15,864 nt of DNA from Firmicutes bacterium UBA4975 (GCA_002397155.1 DGZR01000067.1:34955-50818); one strand, 5' to 3'; shown: positions 1 through 6,884, counted from the stretch's first letter. Notes: generated by a model from the letters alone, not told the origin. Numbers and translations: made by a program.

Positions 1-56
1 GAGACGGCCCAGGTGGCCCCGGCCCCGGTCCGAGAGACGGCCCAGGTGGCCCCGGC
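1..56 (+). repeat. 33-bp-period direct repeat inside dnaX linker
   Basis: A 23-base block starting GAGACGGCCCAGG is present at 1-23 and again, identically, at 34-56. The period is 33 bases, or 11 codons, so the frame is kept. It encodes ETAQVAPA-PVR-ETAQVAPA in the flexible linker of DnaX. The window starts inside the repeat, so the full copy number is unknown. Confidence 0.85.
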
Positions 57-282
57 TAAATGGGAAGAGATCCTCTCCTTAGTGCGGGAAGAAAGCATTT
101 CCTCTTATGCTTGGCTTAAAGAAGCCAAGGCTTTTATGGGAGAAGGGGGATTGGTTCTCGAATATCCGGGAAATTACCGGCTGCACTGTGAGAACATAAT
201 GAAGCCCGAGCATCGGCAGCTCTTGCTTCCGGCTTTCAAAAAGGTGCTGGGGACAGAAAACTACCAAGTCACAATGAGATGA
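1..282 (+). CDS. dnaX: DNA polymerase III subunit gamma/tau, C-terminal end (partial)
   Basis: This is the 3' end of dnaX, cut by the window edge; reading from base 1 the frame is open to TGA at 280-282. Gamma/tau is the clamp-loader and polymerase-organising subunit of the replisome. The visible 93 codons begin in an Ala/Pro/Val-rich linker with an 11-residue tandem repeat (ETAQVAPAPVR unit), followed by a compact C-terminal domain (from about KWEEILSLVREE to the end) of the type found at the end of Firmicutes DnaX. The ATPase and zinc regions lie upstream and are not seen. The identification rests on this domain plus the next genes: dnaX-ebfC-recR is a widely conserved trio. A Shine-Dalgarno site for ebfC overlaps the stop, so the genes are probably co-transcribed. 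Confidence 0.85.
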   Translation, partial: ETAQVAPAPVRETAQVAPAKWEEILSLVREESISSYAWLKEAKAFMGEGGLVLEYPGNYRLHCENIMKPEHRQLLLPAFKKVLGTENYQVTMR

Positions 283-297
283 AGGAGCTGAACGATC

Positions 298-609
298 GTG
301 GGGATGGGTAAGGCAATGAAACAGATCCAAAAAATGCAGGCCGATATAAAAAAGATGCAGGCCGAGCTTGAGTTCAAGCGTATTTCCGCCACCGCCGGCG
401 GCGGTGTGGTAGAAGCAATTGTCGACGGCAATCGCTTTGTTACGGGCTTTGTTATCAAGCCCGATGTGGTAGACCCGGAGGATATTGAAACCCTGCAGGA
501 CTTGCTCCAAGCGGCGGTCAACGAGGCCCTGCGCCAGGTCGACGAGTACGTGGCCAATGAGATGAAAAATATTACCGGAGGCCTGCAGCTCCCGCCGGGG
601 CTCATCTAA
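298..609 (+). CDS. ebfC: YbaB/EbfC family nucleoid-associated protein
   Basis: A 103-aa protein of the YbaB/EbfC (YaaK) family, small homodimeric DNA-binding nucleoid proteins almost always encoded between dnaX and recR. The N-terminal half is a charged helix (KQIQKMQADIKKMQAELEF), followed by the glycine-rich strand region (SATAGGGVVEAIVDGN) and C-terminal helices ending in the typical GLxLPPGL tail, here GLQLPPGLI. Length is normal for the family. The GTG start at 298 is chosen because AAGGAG at 282-287 lies 10 bases upstream. The gene sits 15 bases after dnaX and 3 bases before recR. The exact physiological role of the family is still debated, but the assignment is secure. Confidence 0.95.
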   Translation: MGMGKAMKQIQKMQADIKKMQAELEFKRISATAGGGVVEAIVDGNRFVTGFVIKPDVVDPEDIETLQDLLQAAVNEALRQVDEYVANEMKNITGGLQLPPGLI

Positions 610-612
610 AAA

Positions 613-1209
613 ATGCGCTACTACGACAGCTTGGCTCGCCTGATTGCCCAGTTCCAAAAACTGCCGGGGGTGGGGCAAAAGACTGCCCAGAGGCTGGCCT
701 TTTTTATCTTAAAAATGCCAGAAACCGAGGTCCAGAATTTTGCCGCCGCCCTGGTCGAGGCCCGCTCTAAATTGCTTACCTGCAGCCGCTGCGGGAACAT
801 GACCGACAGCGACCCCTGCTCAATCTGCCTGGACCCCAGGAGGGACGGCGGCAGTATCTGTGTTGTTCAGGAATCCAAGGATATTTTGGCTTTGGAGCGG
901 ACCAACGAGTACAGAGGGCAGTACCACGTTCTCCAAGGGGCCATATCTCCCCTGGATGGAATAGGCCCCGACCAGCTCAACGTAAAATCCTTGCTCGCCC
1001 GGGTGAGGACTTCCCCGCCCCGGGAAGTGATTCTGGCGACAAATCCCAATGTACAGGGAGAAGCCACCGCCATGTACCTGGCCCAGATTCTCAAGCCCCT
1101 GGCGCTAAAAGTCACCCGCATCGCCCATGGCTTACCGGTGGGAGGGGACCTGGAATACGCCGATGAAATGACCCTGGCTCGGGCAATGGAGGGCCGGCAG
1201 CAGGTATAA
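613..1209 (+). CDS. recR: Recombination mediator protein RecR
   Basis: A 198-aa RecR of standard length. With RecO and RecF it helps load RecA on gapped single-stranded DNA. Domains in order: helix-hairpin-helix at about residues 14-32 (LPGVGQKTAQRLAFFIL), a four-cysteine zinc finger (Cys57, Cys60, Cys69, Cys72), a Toprim domain at about 80-175 starting SICVVQESKD and containing the EATAMYLA segment, and the C-terminal GLPVGGDLEYAD motif. ATG at 613 starts 3 bases after the ebfC stop with no strong Shine-Dalgarno site of its own, which suggests translational coupling to ebfC. Confidence 0.98.
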   Translation: MRYYDSLARLIAQFQKLPGVGQKTAQRLAFFILKMPETEVQNFAAALVEARSKLLTCSRCGNMTDSDPCSICLDPRRDGGSICVVQESKDILALERTNEYRGQYHVLQGAISPLDGIGPDQLNVKSLLARVRTSPPREVILATNPNVQGEATAMYLAQILKPLALKVTRIAHGLPVGGDLEYADEMTLARAMEGRQQV

Positions 1210-1221
1210 TTCGCCTGATTT

Positions 1222-1251
1222 TTGATTATTTTGGCTTAAACCGTCAATACT
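1222..1251 (+). promoter_or_regulatory. Possible weak sigma-A promoter before yaaL
   Basis: TTGATT at 1222-1227 and AATACT at 1246-1251 are separated by 18 bases in the gap between recR and the yaaL-like gene. The match is modest, and read-through from recR could serve equally well. Confidence 0.3.
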
Positions 1252-1272
1252 ATCGGGTAGGAAGAACCGAGG

Positions 1273-1518
1273 ATGGTGTTGACAGGAGTGCTTATCGCAA
1301 AGAACAGTAGTTTCTCCGGGATCCCCAACACTCAGGCCCAGCCCCTGGAAAAGCAGATGCTGCGCCAACTGGTCGACCAAGCCCGTGAACACTGGCAAAA
1401 CGCCAGGGAGTACTTTGAATTCGTTTCCGAACCCGAGCTGGTCGATGTGGCCATCACTAATCTGGAGGCTGCCGAAAGGCGATATGTCTACCTTTTAAAA
1501 CAATTGAGGGAAGCATGA
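1273..1518 (+). CDS. yaaL: YaaL/DUF2508 family small protein
   Basis: A protein of about 80 aa, unknown function, resembling the DUF2508 (YaaL) family: helical, charged, with a C-terminal segment of the form LEAAERRYVYLLKQLREA. The position directly after recR matches B. subtilis yaaL, which supports the call. The start is uncertain. ATG at 1273 has GAGG immediately next to it, which is too close; TTG at 1279 has GAGG 6 bases upstream and GTG at 1288 is also possible, which would shorten the protein by 2 to 5 residues. The TGA stop at 1516-1518 touches the following terminator hairpin. In B. subtilis bofA comes next; no bofA-like gene follows here. Confidence 0.75.
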   Translation: MVLTGVLIAKNSSFSGIPNTQAQPLEKQMLRQLVDQAREHWQNAREYFEFVSEPELVDVAITNLEAAERRYVYLLKQLREA

Positions 1519-1543
1519 CCTGCTAAACGCAGGTATTTTTTTT
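1518..1543 (+). terminator. Intrinsic terminator after yaaL
   Basis: ACCTGC (1518-1523), loop TAAAC, GCAGGT (1529-1534), then A followed by a run of eight T. It closes the dnaX-ebfC-recR-yaaL unit. A new promoter starts three bases downstream. Confidence 0.85.
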
Positions 1544-1546
1544 CCC

Positions 1547-1576
1547 TTGACTAAAAAAAAGCCAACCTGTTATACT
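1547..1576 (+). promoter_or_regulatory. Sigma-A promoter for the P-loop ATPase / oxidoreductase operon
   Basis: The -35 box TTGACT is at 1547-1552 and the -10 box TATACT at 1571-1576, with an 18-base spacer. Both boxes match the sigma-A consensus at five of six positions. Transcription would start near 1583, leaving a leader of about 115 nt before the GTG at 1697. Confidence 0.8.
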
Positions 1577-1582
1577 GGTCTG

Positions 1583-1696
1583 GGTGCTATTGTTATAGCC
1601 TGTGCAAACGCCAGGGATAAACCATCTCAGTTCTGTTATAAACAATCCCTGCTTTGTGTTACAACAGTAGCTGGGGAAGGGGGCTGTGCTAAAACA
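1583..1696 (+). promoter_or_regulatory. Structured 5' leader, candidate cis-regulatory RNA
   Basis: This non-coding leader contains several foldable elements. One is a perfect hairpin GCTAT-TGTT-ATAGC at 1586-1599. A second is a 7-bp inverted repeat CAGGGAT (1612-1618) / ATCCCTG (1645-1651) around a 26-base loop. At the 3' end, CTGT at 1684-1687 can pair either with ACAG at 1664-1667, which puts the purine-rich GGGGAAGGGGG in the loop, or with ACAG at 1694-1697, which overlaps the first base of the start codon. The two pairings exclude each other. I do not recognise a known riboswitch class. An in-frame open frame runs through this stretch, but it begins inside the -35 box and looks non-coding. 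Confidence 0.45.
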
Positions 1697-2356
1697 GTGA
1701 GAGTCGTGGAAGCCTTTATCGGCGAATACGCCAGCGGCAAAAGTGAAAACGCCATCAACCGGAGCCTGGAACTCCTGGAGCTGGGTCACCAGGTTACTTT
1801 GGCGGATCTGGATACCGTAGAGCCCTTCTATACTCTGCGCCCTCTGAAAAAGAGCCTGGAGGCGGCAGGTCTCAAAGTAATCGCCTGGTCGCCGGAACAG
1901 ACCATGGGCCTTGGCGAAGCGGGGACCCTGCTCAACCAGGAAATGATCTGGGCTCTAAAAAACCAGGGCAGCATCGTCCTGGACGTGGGCTATGGTGTCC
2001 ACGGGGCCAAGATCTTTAATTTGATTGAGGGGGCCGAAACAGACCCGGACCTGAAGGTTTTCGCCGTAGTCAGTGCCGCTCGTCCCATGACAGCCACTAA
2101 GGAAGACATCGTCGGCTATATCCGGGAACTGGGCCGAGTGGACGGCCTGATCAACAACACTCACCTGGGCAGCGAAACGACCCGCAAGACCATAGAAGAA
2201 GGCGCTGTCATCGTAACCGCCGCCGCCCGGGAACTGGGGCTACCTGTAGTCTATACGGCGGTCTTGAAGGAGCTGGCCCCGGATTTTCCCAACAGGGACA
2301 AGATGGGCAACCCGGTAAAATTTATCCGGCGCTTTATGCCCCAGGCTTTTTGGTAG
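1697..2356 (+). CDS. MinD/CobQ/ParA-like P-loop ATPase of unknown function
   Basis: A predicted cytosolic nucleotide-binding protein, 219 aa from GTG 1697. It has a Walker A motif GEYASGKS at residues 9-16, placed right after the first strand VVEAFI as in the CobQ/MinD/ParA family. A switch-like DLDTVEPFYTLR segment follows at about 37-48, then a Walker-B-like IVLDVGYG at 93-100, AVVSAARPMT at about 123-132 and an NNTHLG motif at 153-158. The spacing resembles uncharacterised P-loop proteins with a DLDxVNPYFRSR-type motif. GTG 1697 is preferred because it begins just before the first strand; the GGGGAAGGGGG ribosome-binding tract is rather far upstream (about 13 bases), and GTG 1706 is an alternative. 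It is the first gene after the promoter and precedes the oxidoreductase by 63 bases with no intervening terminator, so it is probably in that operon. The substrate or partner is unknown. Confidence 0.75.
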   Translation: MRVVEAFIGEYASGKSENAINRSLELLELGHQVTLADLDTVEPFYTLRPLKKSLEAAGLKVIAWSPEQTMGLGEAGTLLNQEMIWALKNQGSIVLDVGYGVHGAKIFNLIEGAETDPDLKVFAVVSAARPMTATKEDIVGYIRELGRVDGLINNTHLGSETTRKTIEEGAVIVTAAARELGLPVVYTAVLKELAPDFPNRDKMGNPVKFIRRFMPQAFW

Positions 2357-2363
2357 GTAGGAT

Positions 2364-2377
2364 CCGGGTGATCCCGG
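2364..2377 (+). other. Short hairpin between the ATPase gene and the oxidoreductase alpha gene
   Basis: CCGGG-TGAT-CCCGG forms a 5-bp GC stem in the 63-base gap. No T-tract follows (CTAAAATAAATC instead), so it is not a standard terminator. It could be an RNA-processing or stability element, or chance. Confidence 0.35.
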
Positions 2378-2419
2378 CTAAAATAAATCAAAATTCTCTA
2401 AAGAGGAGGAATGGCACCA

Positions 2420-3508
2420 ATGAGTGAGAAGCCCGTGACAGGCGAAAGGCGAGTGTTCATGACGGGCAATGAAGTGTGCGCCTGGGCCGCCTTGGCCGCT
2501 GAAGCGGATATTATGTATGGCTATCCGATCACACCCCAGACCGACATCATGCAGTATTGGACTCGTCTCGCTCCTAAATTCGGGAGAAAATTTTTACAGA
2601 CCGAGGACGAGATCTCGGCCGGCTTTACCACGATTGGCGGGGTACTAGCCGGCAAGAGGGCGTTTTCCGCCACTACCGGCCCCGGCAACGTCCTTTTTCA
2701 AGAACCGATGTCCATGGCGGAGATGATGCGGATTCCGACGGTTGTGATCATCCCCCAGAGGGGTGGTCCTTCCACCGCCACGGTAATTTACTCCCAGCAA
2801 GAGGTCACCATGACCGCCTTCGGGGGCAATGGCGAAGGTTTTAGGATTGTCTACTCCACCGCCGGGCACCAGGACTTGTATGACTACACGATAAAGGCCT
2901 TTAATACTGCCTGGAAATATCGTTTTCCCACCTTTGTCCTGGGGGACGGCTACCAGGCAAAAATGCGCGAACCCCTTACCATCTATGACCCAGCCCAGCG
3001 GGGCATCCAAATGGTCAAAACCGAGCCCCTGGTGGGGTTGGAGGGGACCCCGGGCCGCGACCGGCCGACCCAGTACTTGCGCAACACCTACAATACTGAA
3101 GAAGAGCTTTACGAAGTGGTGATGGAGATCGCCCGGGACTTTGAAAAGGCCGCCCCGGAAATTGTGGAGTGGCAGGATTTTGATACAGATAAAGAGATGG
3201 ACGTCCTCATCCTTGCCCACGGCGTGGTCTCCCGCTCCGCCCAAGGCGCTCTGCCCCTTCTCCGGGAACAGGGCATCCGGGCCGGCCATTTCCGGCCGAT
3301 CACCCTGCGGCCGATGCCCGAAGAGCAAATGCGCCGGGCGGCCGCCAAGGCCAAGCGCATCCTGGTGGTCGAATCGGCTTACGGCCAGCTCCTGAAGCTG
3401 GTGCAGCAAAGCCTTTACGGCTTGGCCAAGCCAATCGATACCCTGCTCCGGCCCGGTGCGGGCGTCACCGCAGAGGAAATCGCAGACCAGGTTAAGGAGG
3501 GGAGGTAA
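2420..3508 (+). CDS. korA: 2-oxoacid:ferredoxin oxidoreductase, alpha subunit
   Basis: The alpha subunit (362 aa) of a cytosolic thiamine-diphosphate enzyme that oxidatively decarboxylates a 2-oxoacid to the acyl-CoA and reduces ferredoxin, or runs in reverse. The pyrimidine-binding domain starts with GNEVCAWAALAAEADIMYGYPITPQT (the hallmark YPITPQT is at residues 35-41). Next come the FLQTEDEISAGF segment carrying the conserved glutamates and the SATTGPGNVLFQE turn. A C-terminal transketolase-like domain (VLILAHGVVSRSA ... GHFRPITLRPMP) ends the protein. ATG 2420 is preferred to ATG 2411 because AGGAGG at 2404-2409 is 10 bases from the former and 1 base from the latter. The four-subunit layout fits 2-oxoglutarate, branched-chain or related enzymes. 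The substrate cannot be fixed from sequence, so the kor symbol is provisional. Confidence 0.9.
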   Translation: MSEKPVTGERRVFMTGNEVCAWAALAAEADIMYGYPITPQTDIMQYWTRLAPKFGRKFLQTEDEISAGFTTIGGVLAGKRAFSATTGPGNVLFQEPMSMAEMMRIPTVVIIPQRGGPSTATVIYSQQEVTMTAFGGNGEGFRIVYSTAGHQDLYDYTIKAFNTAWKYRFPTFVLGDGYQAKMREPLTIYDPAQRGIQMVKTEPLVGLEGTPGRDRPTQYLRNTYNTEEELYEVVMEIARDFEKAAPEIVEWQDFDTDKEMDVLILAHGVVSRSAQGALPLLREQGIRAGHFRPITLRPMPEEQMRRAAAKAKRILVVESAYGQLLKLVQQSLYGLAKPIDTLLRPGAGVTAEEIADQVKEGR

Positions 3509-3512
3509 AGCT

Positions 3513-4280
3513 ATGACCCGCGAAAAGATCGCTTTGAGCCCCGCGATGCCCAAGTGCTGGAACCCAGAAACCAAGCCCCACAAATTCTGTCCCGGCTGCG
3601 GCCACGGCCTGGCCCTCAAAATGCTCGGTGAAGCAATTGACGAGCTGGATATCCAGGACAGGGTCATCTTCGGCTGTGATATCGGTTGTTCCTTGCTTTC
3701 CTGGGACTTTTTCAATGTGGACTCAGTCCAGACCCACCACGGCCGCACCACCCCGGTCATTACCGGGATAAAGCGGGCCCGGCCGGAGCTCATCGGCATT
3801 GCTTACATGGGGGACGGGGGCGGTTACGCCATCGGCGCCCAGCACCTGGTGAACTCCGCCACCCGCAATGAAAAGGTGACGGCAATTCTCATCAATAACA
3901 CTAACTACGGGATGACAGGGGGGCAGATGGCGCCCACCACTCTGCCCGGACAGAAGACCGAGACCACCCCCTATGGACGGGATCCCGAAGAGACGGGCTA
4001 TCCCACCTTAGGGCCAGAAATGGTGGCGGCCATCGCCAAAGAAGGCGCCTATGTGGCCCGGGGCAGCATCGCCAACTTGCGCCAACTGAAAAAGTTCTTA
4101 AAAAAAGCGATACAAAACCAGGTTGACGGCAACGGATTTTCCTTTGTGGAGGTCGTCTCCAGTTGCCCCACCAACTGGAGAACCAACGCCGAGGCTACCT
4201 GGAGTTTTGTCGAAAAGGACATGGCCGAATACTTCCACGTGGGTGAATTCAAAGTGCCTGGCCAAAAGGAGGAGAAGTAG
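3513..4280 (+). CDS. korB: 2-oxoacid:ferredoxin oxidoreductase, beta subunit
   Basis: A 255-aa beta subunit that binds thiamine diphosphate with Mg2+ and a [4Fe-4S] cluster. Visible motifs: KFCPGCGHG at residues 24-32 (Cys26, Cys29), FGCDIGCS at 53-60 (Cys55, Cys59), and the ThDP-binding signature from GDGGGYAIGAQH at about 100-111 to NNTNYGMTGGQ at 128-138. Cys15 (PKCW) lies just before the CxxC pair; I did not work out which cysteines ligate the cluster. The start at ATG 3513 follows GGAGG (3501-3505) that overlaps the stop of the alpha gene, 4 bases away. The upstream in-frame extension to 3456 overlaps the alpha gene and is not needed. Confidence 0.95.
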   Translation: MTREKIALSPAMPKCWNPETKPHKFCPGCGHGLALKMLGEAIDELDIQDRVIFGCDIGCSLLSWDFFNVDSVQTHHGRTTPVITGIKRARPELIGIAYMGDGGGYAIGAQHLVNSATRNEKVTAILINNTNYGMTGGQMAPTTLPGQKTETTPYGRDPEETGYPTLGPEMVAAIAKEGAYVARGSIANLRQLKKFLKKAIQNQVDGNGFSFVEVVSSCPTNWRTNAEATWSFVEKDMAEYFHVGEFKVPGQKEEK

Positions 4281-4281
4281 C

Positions 4282-4941
4282 TTGGCAATTAGAATGGTTC
4301 TCGCCGGCGAAGGCGGCCAGGGTGTCCAAATCATCGCCAACATTCTTGCTGAATCGGCCAATGCCGAAGGCAAAGAGGCGATCTATATCCCGAACTTTGG
4401 CGTCGAGCAGCGCGGCGGGGTGTCCATCGCTTTTGTCCAGATCGACGACCAGCGGATCAACTCGCCAAAGTTCCCCAAGGCCGACATCGTGGTGGCCCTG
4501 AGCAACCGGGCGGTCAATCGGACTCGCCAGTACGTCGACGGCCGCACGACCTTTATTTACGATAACTCCTTGGTCGCCGCTGCCGAAATCGGGGCAAAGG
4601 TCATGGGGATCCAGGCCGTTGAAGCCGACCCCCGTTCCCAGCGCCAGACCGAGGCGGTAGATGACAGCAAGAAAAGGGACCAGGTGGAACTGCCGGGGGA
4701 AGCCGCCAACATTATCGGCATACCGGCCAATGATATTGCAAAAAACGAGCTGCACCCCCGAGTATTCAACATCATTGTCCTGGGCACCTTGCTCAAAGCC
4801 ACAGAAGTGGTGCCCTTGGACCGCATAAAAGAAGCTATTGAAGAAAAGCTGGGCGACAAGTTTGCCAAGAACCAAGCCTTGAGAGAGTTAAACTACAAGG
4901 CACTAGATAAAGGCATGAGCCTTGTGGACCGGCTAGTGTAG
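4282..4941 (+). CDS. korC: 2-oxoacid:ferredoxin oxidoreductase, gamma subunit
   Basis: The gamma subunit (219 aa), the domain thought to help organise the complex and bind CoA in this enzyme family. The N-terminus reads MAIRMVLAGEGGQGVQ, with the family motif AGEGGQGV at residues 8-15. It is followed by NFGVEQRGGVSIAFVQ, which corresponds to the conserved RGG region, and a C-terminal segment with FNIIVLGTLLKATE. A TTG start at 4282 is preferred: AGGAGG at 4267-4272 is 9 bases upstream, and the family usually has a few residues before the first strand. ATG 4294 would be 21 bases from that site. It begins one base after the beta stop. Confidence 0.92.
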   Translation: MAIRMVLAGEGGQGVQIIANILAESANAEGKEAIYIPNFGVEQRGGVSIAFVQIDDQRINSPKFPKADIVVALSNRAVNRTRQYVDGRTTFIYDNSLVAAAEIGAKVMGIQAVEADPRSQRQTEAVDDSKKRDQVELPGEAANIIGIPANDIAKNELHPRVFNIIVLGTLLKATEVVPLDRIKEAIEEKLGDKFAKNQALRELNYKALDKGMSLVDRLV

Positions 4942-4953
4942 GGGGTGAGACCG

Positions 4954-5214
4954 ATGAGCGAAACGGCAAAAAAAGTTGCTTTGACCCAGGACGGCAAAAG
5001 AGCCAGTTTTAACCTATTCCCCGATCTGTGCAAGGGCTGCGGTCTGTGCATGCAAAAGTGTCCGGTCAATATCATCACCTGGTCGACGGATCTAGGAGTC
5101 TACGGCACTCCGGCGGTGTGCACCACCGACCAAGACAAGTGCATTGCCTGTAAAAATTGCGAACTGGTATGCCCCGACGCGGCTATTCGCATCATCGTAA
5201 AAGGGAAAAAGTAG
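4954..5214 (+). CDS. korD: 2-oxoacid:ferredoxin oxidoreductase, delta subunit (2x[4Fe-4S] ferredoxin)
   Basis: An 86-aa bacterial-type ferredoxin with two CxxCxxCxxxC motifs: Cys26/29/32/36 (CKGCGLCMQKCP) and Cys63/66/69/73 (CIACKNCELVCP). It would carry two [4Fe-4S] clusters that pass electrons from the ThDP site to free ferredoxin. An extra cysteine at 56 precedes the second motif. ATG 4954 has GGGGTGAG about 5 bases upstream. GTG 4945 is in frame but overlaps that ribosome-binding tract. It is the last gene of the operon, 12 bases after gamma and followed at once by a terminator. Confidence 0.93.
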   Translation: MSETAKKVALTQDGKRASFNLFPDLCKGCGLCMQKCPVNIITWSTDLGVYGTPAVCTTDQDKCIACKNCELVCPDAAIRIIVKGKK

Positions 5215-5220
5215 TGAGGA

Positions 5221-5245
5221 GCGGCTAAGTCAGCCGCCCTTTTTT
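5221..5245 (+). terminator. Intrinsic terminator of the oxidoreductase operon
   Basis: GCGGCT (5221-5226), loop AAGTC, AGCCGC (5232-5237), then CC and six T ending at 5245. The T-tract touches the stop codon of the convergent flippase gene. The reverse strand has no comparable T-run, so it should act mainly on plus-strand transcripts. Confidence 0.85.
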
Positions 5246-6774
5246 CATTCGCTTTCAGTTTTTGCCCGGCGGAAAATCGATTTAAACCAGGCCACATCTT
5301 CCCGGGTTATGGCGGAGGTGAGGCGTAAAAGGGCGCCATAAAAAAGAGTGGCTGCCAGCATGGATAAGGGGAACCAAGCCAGCCTTATGCGGTGTAAAAT
5401 CAGGTTGGCCAGAATGAGGGCGTTGAAGATGCAAAAGAGCATTTTCAGGAGAGACATCCCGGTGATTTTGAGGGGGATGCACTTGCGCAGGCGATTTATG
5501 CTGAGAAAAAAGTTGAGGGCGCGGGTAAAGAACAGGATAAAGATGTAGCCGGTAATGGCGAACCGGGGCAGTAAAAAGTAAGTGAGGACCAGTCCCGTCA
5601 CCGATTCAAAGATGTTGTAGCCCATTGAAGAGATCTGCTGGCCGATTCCCTTGAGGATACCGTCCACGAGTAAGTCCATGTAGAGGATGGGGATCATGGG
5701 GGCAAGGATGCGCAGGTAGTAACCTACCTCCGGGTTTTTGTAGAGGGAGAGGCCCAGGGGGGCGGAAAACCTGAAGATTATGCTCATAATGCCTATCGAA
5801 GTGACGAGTCCGATATTGATCACGCGGTTAATAATGTAACATTGCCGCTTGGGCCAGTTTTGCGCCTGGCATTCCGCCAGTTCGGGGATTATCAGGTCAG
5901 ATATAGCATGGAGAATGACCCCGGGGAACATGAGCAGGGGGACGGCCATTCCCTGAATGATGCCGTAGGTGGCCAGGGCCCTGTCTCCTGAAGAGCCGCT
6001 TTTCTTTAGGCCGCTGGGGATGAGGGGCTGCTGCATGGTGCGGATTCCCATGGTGACGTAAGCGCTAAGAGCAACGGGTATGGCGATTTTCTGGGCCCGG
6101 ACCAGCAAGTCGGAGCTGGCCCCGGGTTTTTGGAAACGGCGACAATCCAGGCGATAGAGCCAGAAGAGCAAGAAAAAACTGGTGATCTCACCGGCGCAGG
6201 CGCCCAGGGCCAGGGCGGAGCAAGCGTACTCCAGGCCCCGAGGCCAAAGGACACCTAGGCAAAGGACAGTGACTCCAACCCGGAAGAACTGTTCGGCGAC
6301 CAGGACTAACGAAGATTTAAGGACCCGGCGGACGGCGGTAAAGTAGCCTCCTAAAACGGCCCCCATGGCCAAAAAGGGCAAGCTAAAAGAAAGAATTCTC
6401 AGAGACAGGACTGCTCTGGGGTCCTCCAGCCAGACCTTGCCAATCCAGCCGGCCCCGAAATACAAGAGGAGGGCGATGGCCGAGCTGGCAATCAGGCTGT
6501 ACCCAAGGCAGATTCTGACCGCTTTCTTGGCGCCGCTCTCATTGCCCAAGCCCATTTCCTCGGCTGCCAGGCGGGTAGCGGTCAGCCGCAGCCCGGAAAT
6601 AGAAAAAGTGGCGGCAAGAAAATACACTGACATGATCAACTGGTGCAGACCGATGCCGGTAGGGCCAATTTTCGAAGAAAGATAGACCTGGAAGGAAAGG
6701 CCGAGCATGCGCAAAAGAAGGGAAACTGCGGTCAGGGTCAGAAGGTTGTAGAATATGGTTTTGACTCTGCTCAT
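5245..6774 (-). CDS. SpoVB/MurJ-type polysaccharide (lipid II-like) flippase, putative
   Basis: A hydrophobic membrane protein of about 509 aa with roughly 14 predicted transmembrane segments, of the MOP-superfamily polysaccharide transporter / stage V sporulation protein B group. The N-terminus (FYNLLTLTAVSLLLRMLGLS, then QVYLSSKIGPTGIGLHQLI) is typical: a first helix and then the conserved KIGPxGIGLxQL-type turn. The GLRLTATRLAAEE region is also characteristic. The family moves undecaprenyl-linked precursors across the membrane; SpoVB acts in spore cortex synthesis. Firmicutes carry several paralogues, so the exact one is not settled. Seven G on the coding strand (6787-6781) lie 6 bases before ATG 6774 and 3 before ATG 6777. 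ATG 6789 has no ribosome-binding site. The gene stands alone between two plus-strand units. Confidence 0.85.
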   Translation of the reverse strand: MSRVKTIFYNLLTLTAVSLLLRMLGLSFQVYLSSKIGPTGIGLHQLIMSVYFLAATFSISGLRLTATRLAAEEMGLGNESGAKKAVRICLGYSLIASSAIALLLYFGAGWIGKVWLEDPRAVLSLRILSFSLPFLAMGAVLGGYFTAVRRVLKSSLVLVAEQFFRVGVTVLCLGVLWPRGLEYACSALALGACAGEITSFFLLFWLYRLDCRRFQKPGASSDLLVRAQKIAIPVALSAYVTMGIRTMQQPLIPSGLKKSGSSGDRALATYGIIQGMAVPLLMFPGVILHAISDLIIPELAECQAQNWPKRQCYIINRVINIGLVTSIGIMSIIFRFSAPLGLSLYKNPEVGYYLRILAPMIPILYMDLLVDGILKGIGQQISSMGYNIFESVTGLVLTYFLLPRFAITGYIFILFFTRALNFFLSINRLRKCIPLKITGMSLLKMLFCIFNALILANLILHRIRLAWFPLSMLAATLFYGALLRLTSAITREDVAWFKSIFRRAKTESE

Positions 6775-6855
6775 CATTGGCCCCCCCATTTTCTGTACGC
6801 TAGGTATATGCCCGCCGACGGCAGAACATTAACGGTAAAGGCCGCCGGGTTAGTG

Positions 6856-6884
6856 TTGTCCGGGGTGTGGCAAAATGATATAAT
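6856..6884 (+). promoter_or_regulatory. Sigma-A promoter of guaB
   Basis: TTGTCC at 6856-6861 and a perfect TATAAT at 6879-6884 are separated by 17 bases. The start point would be near 6891, giving a leader of only about 20 nt with no room for a riboswitch. Confidence 0.75.

Noticed and set aside
1547..1696. A 50-residue N-terminal extension of the P-loop ATPase starting at TTG 1547
   Set aside because: That start lies inside the -35 box of the promoter, so it would not be transcribed. The extension has no family-like sequence and the Walker A strand begins just after 1697.
1583..1696. A known riboswitch (cyclic-di-GMP, preQ1, fluoride or tetrahydrofolate type)
   Set aside because: I compared conserved core sequences from memory and found no convincing match, so the leader is reported only as a structured candidate.
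2645..3799. Minus-strand frame of 384 codons opposite the oxidoreductase alpha and beta genes
   Set aside because: It lies wholly antisense to two well-conserved genes, its product has no recognisable motif and it is a by-product of GC-rich codon use.
4249..4875. Minus-strand frame of 208 codons opposite the gamma subunit
   Set aside because: It shadows a gene with clear family motifs, has no ribosome-binding site, and no coding signature was seen.
5221..5245. Bidirectional terminator serving the minus-strand flippase
   Set aside because: On the minus strand the hairpin is followed by TCCTCACTAC with no T-run directly after the stem, so only the plus-strand use is supported.
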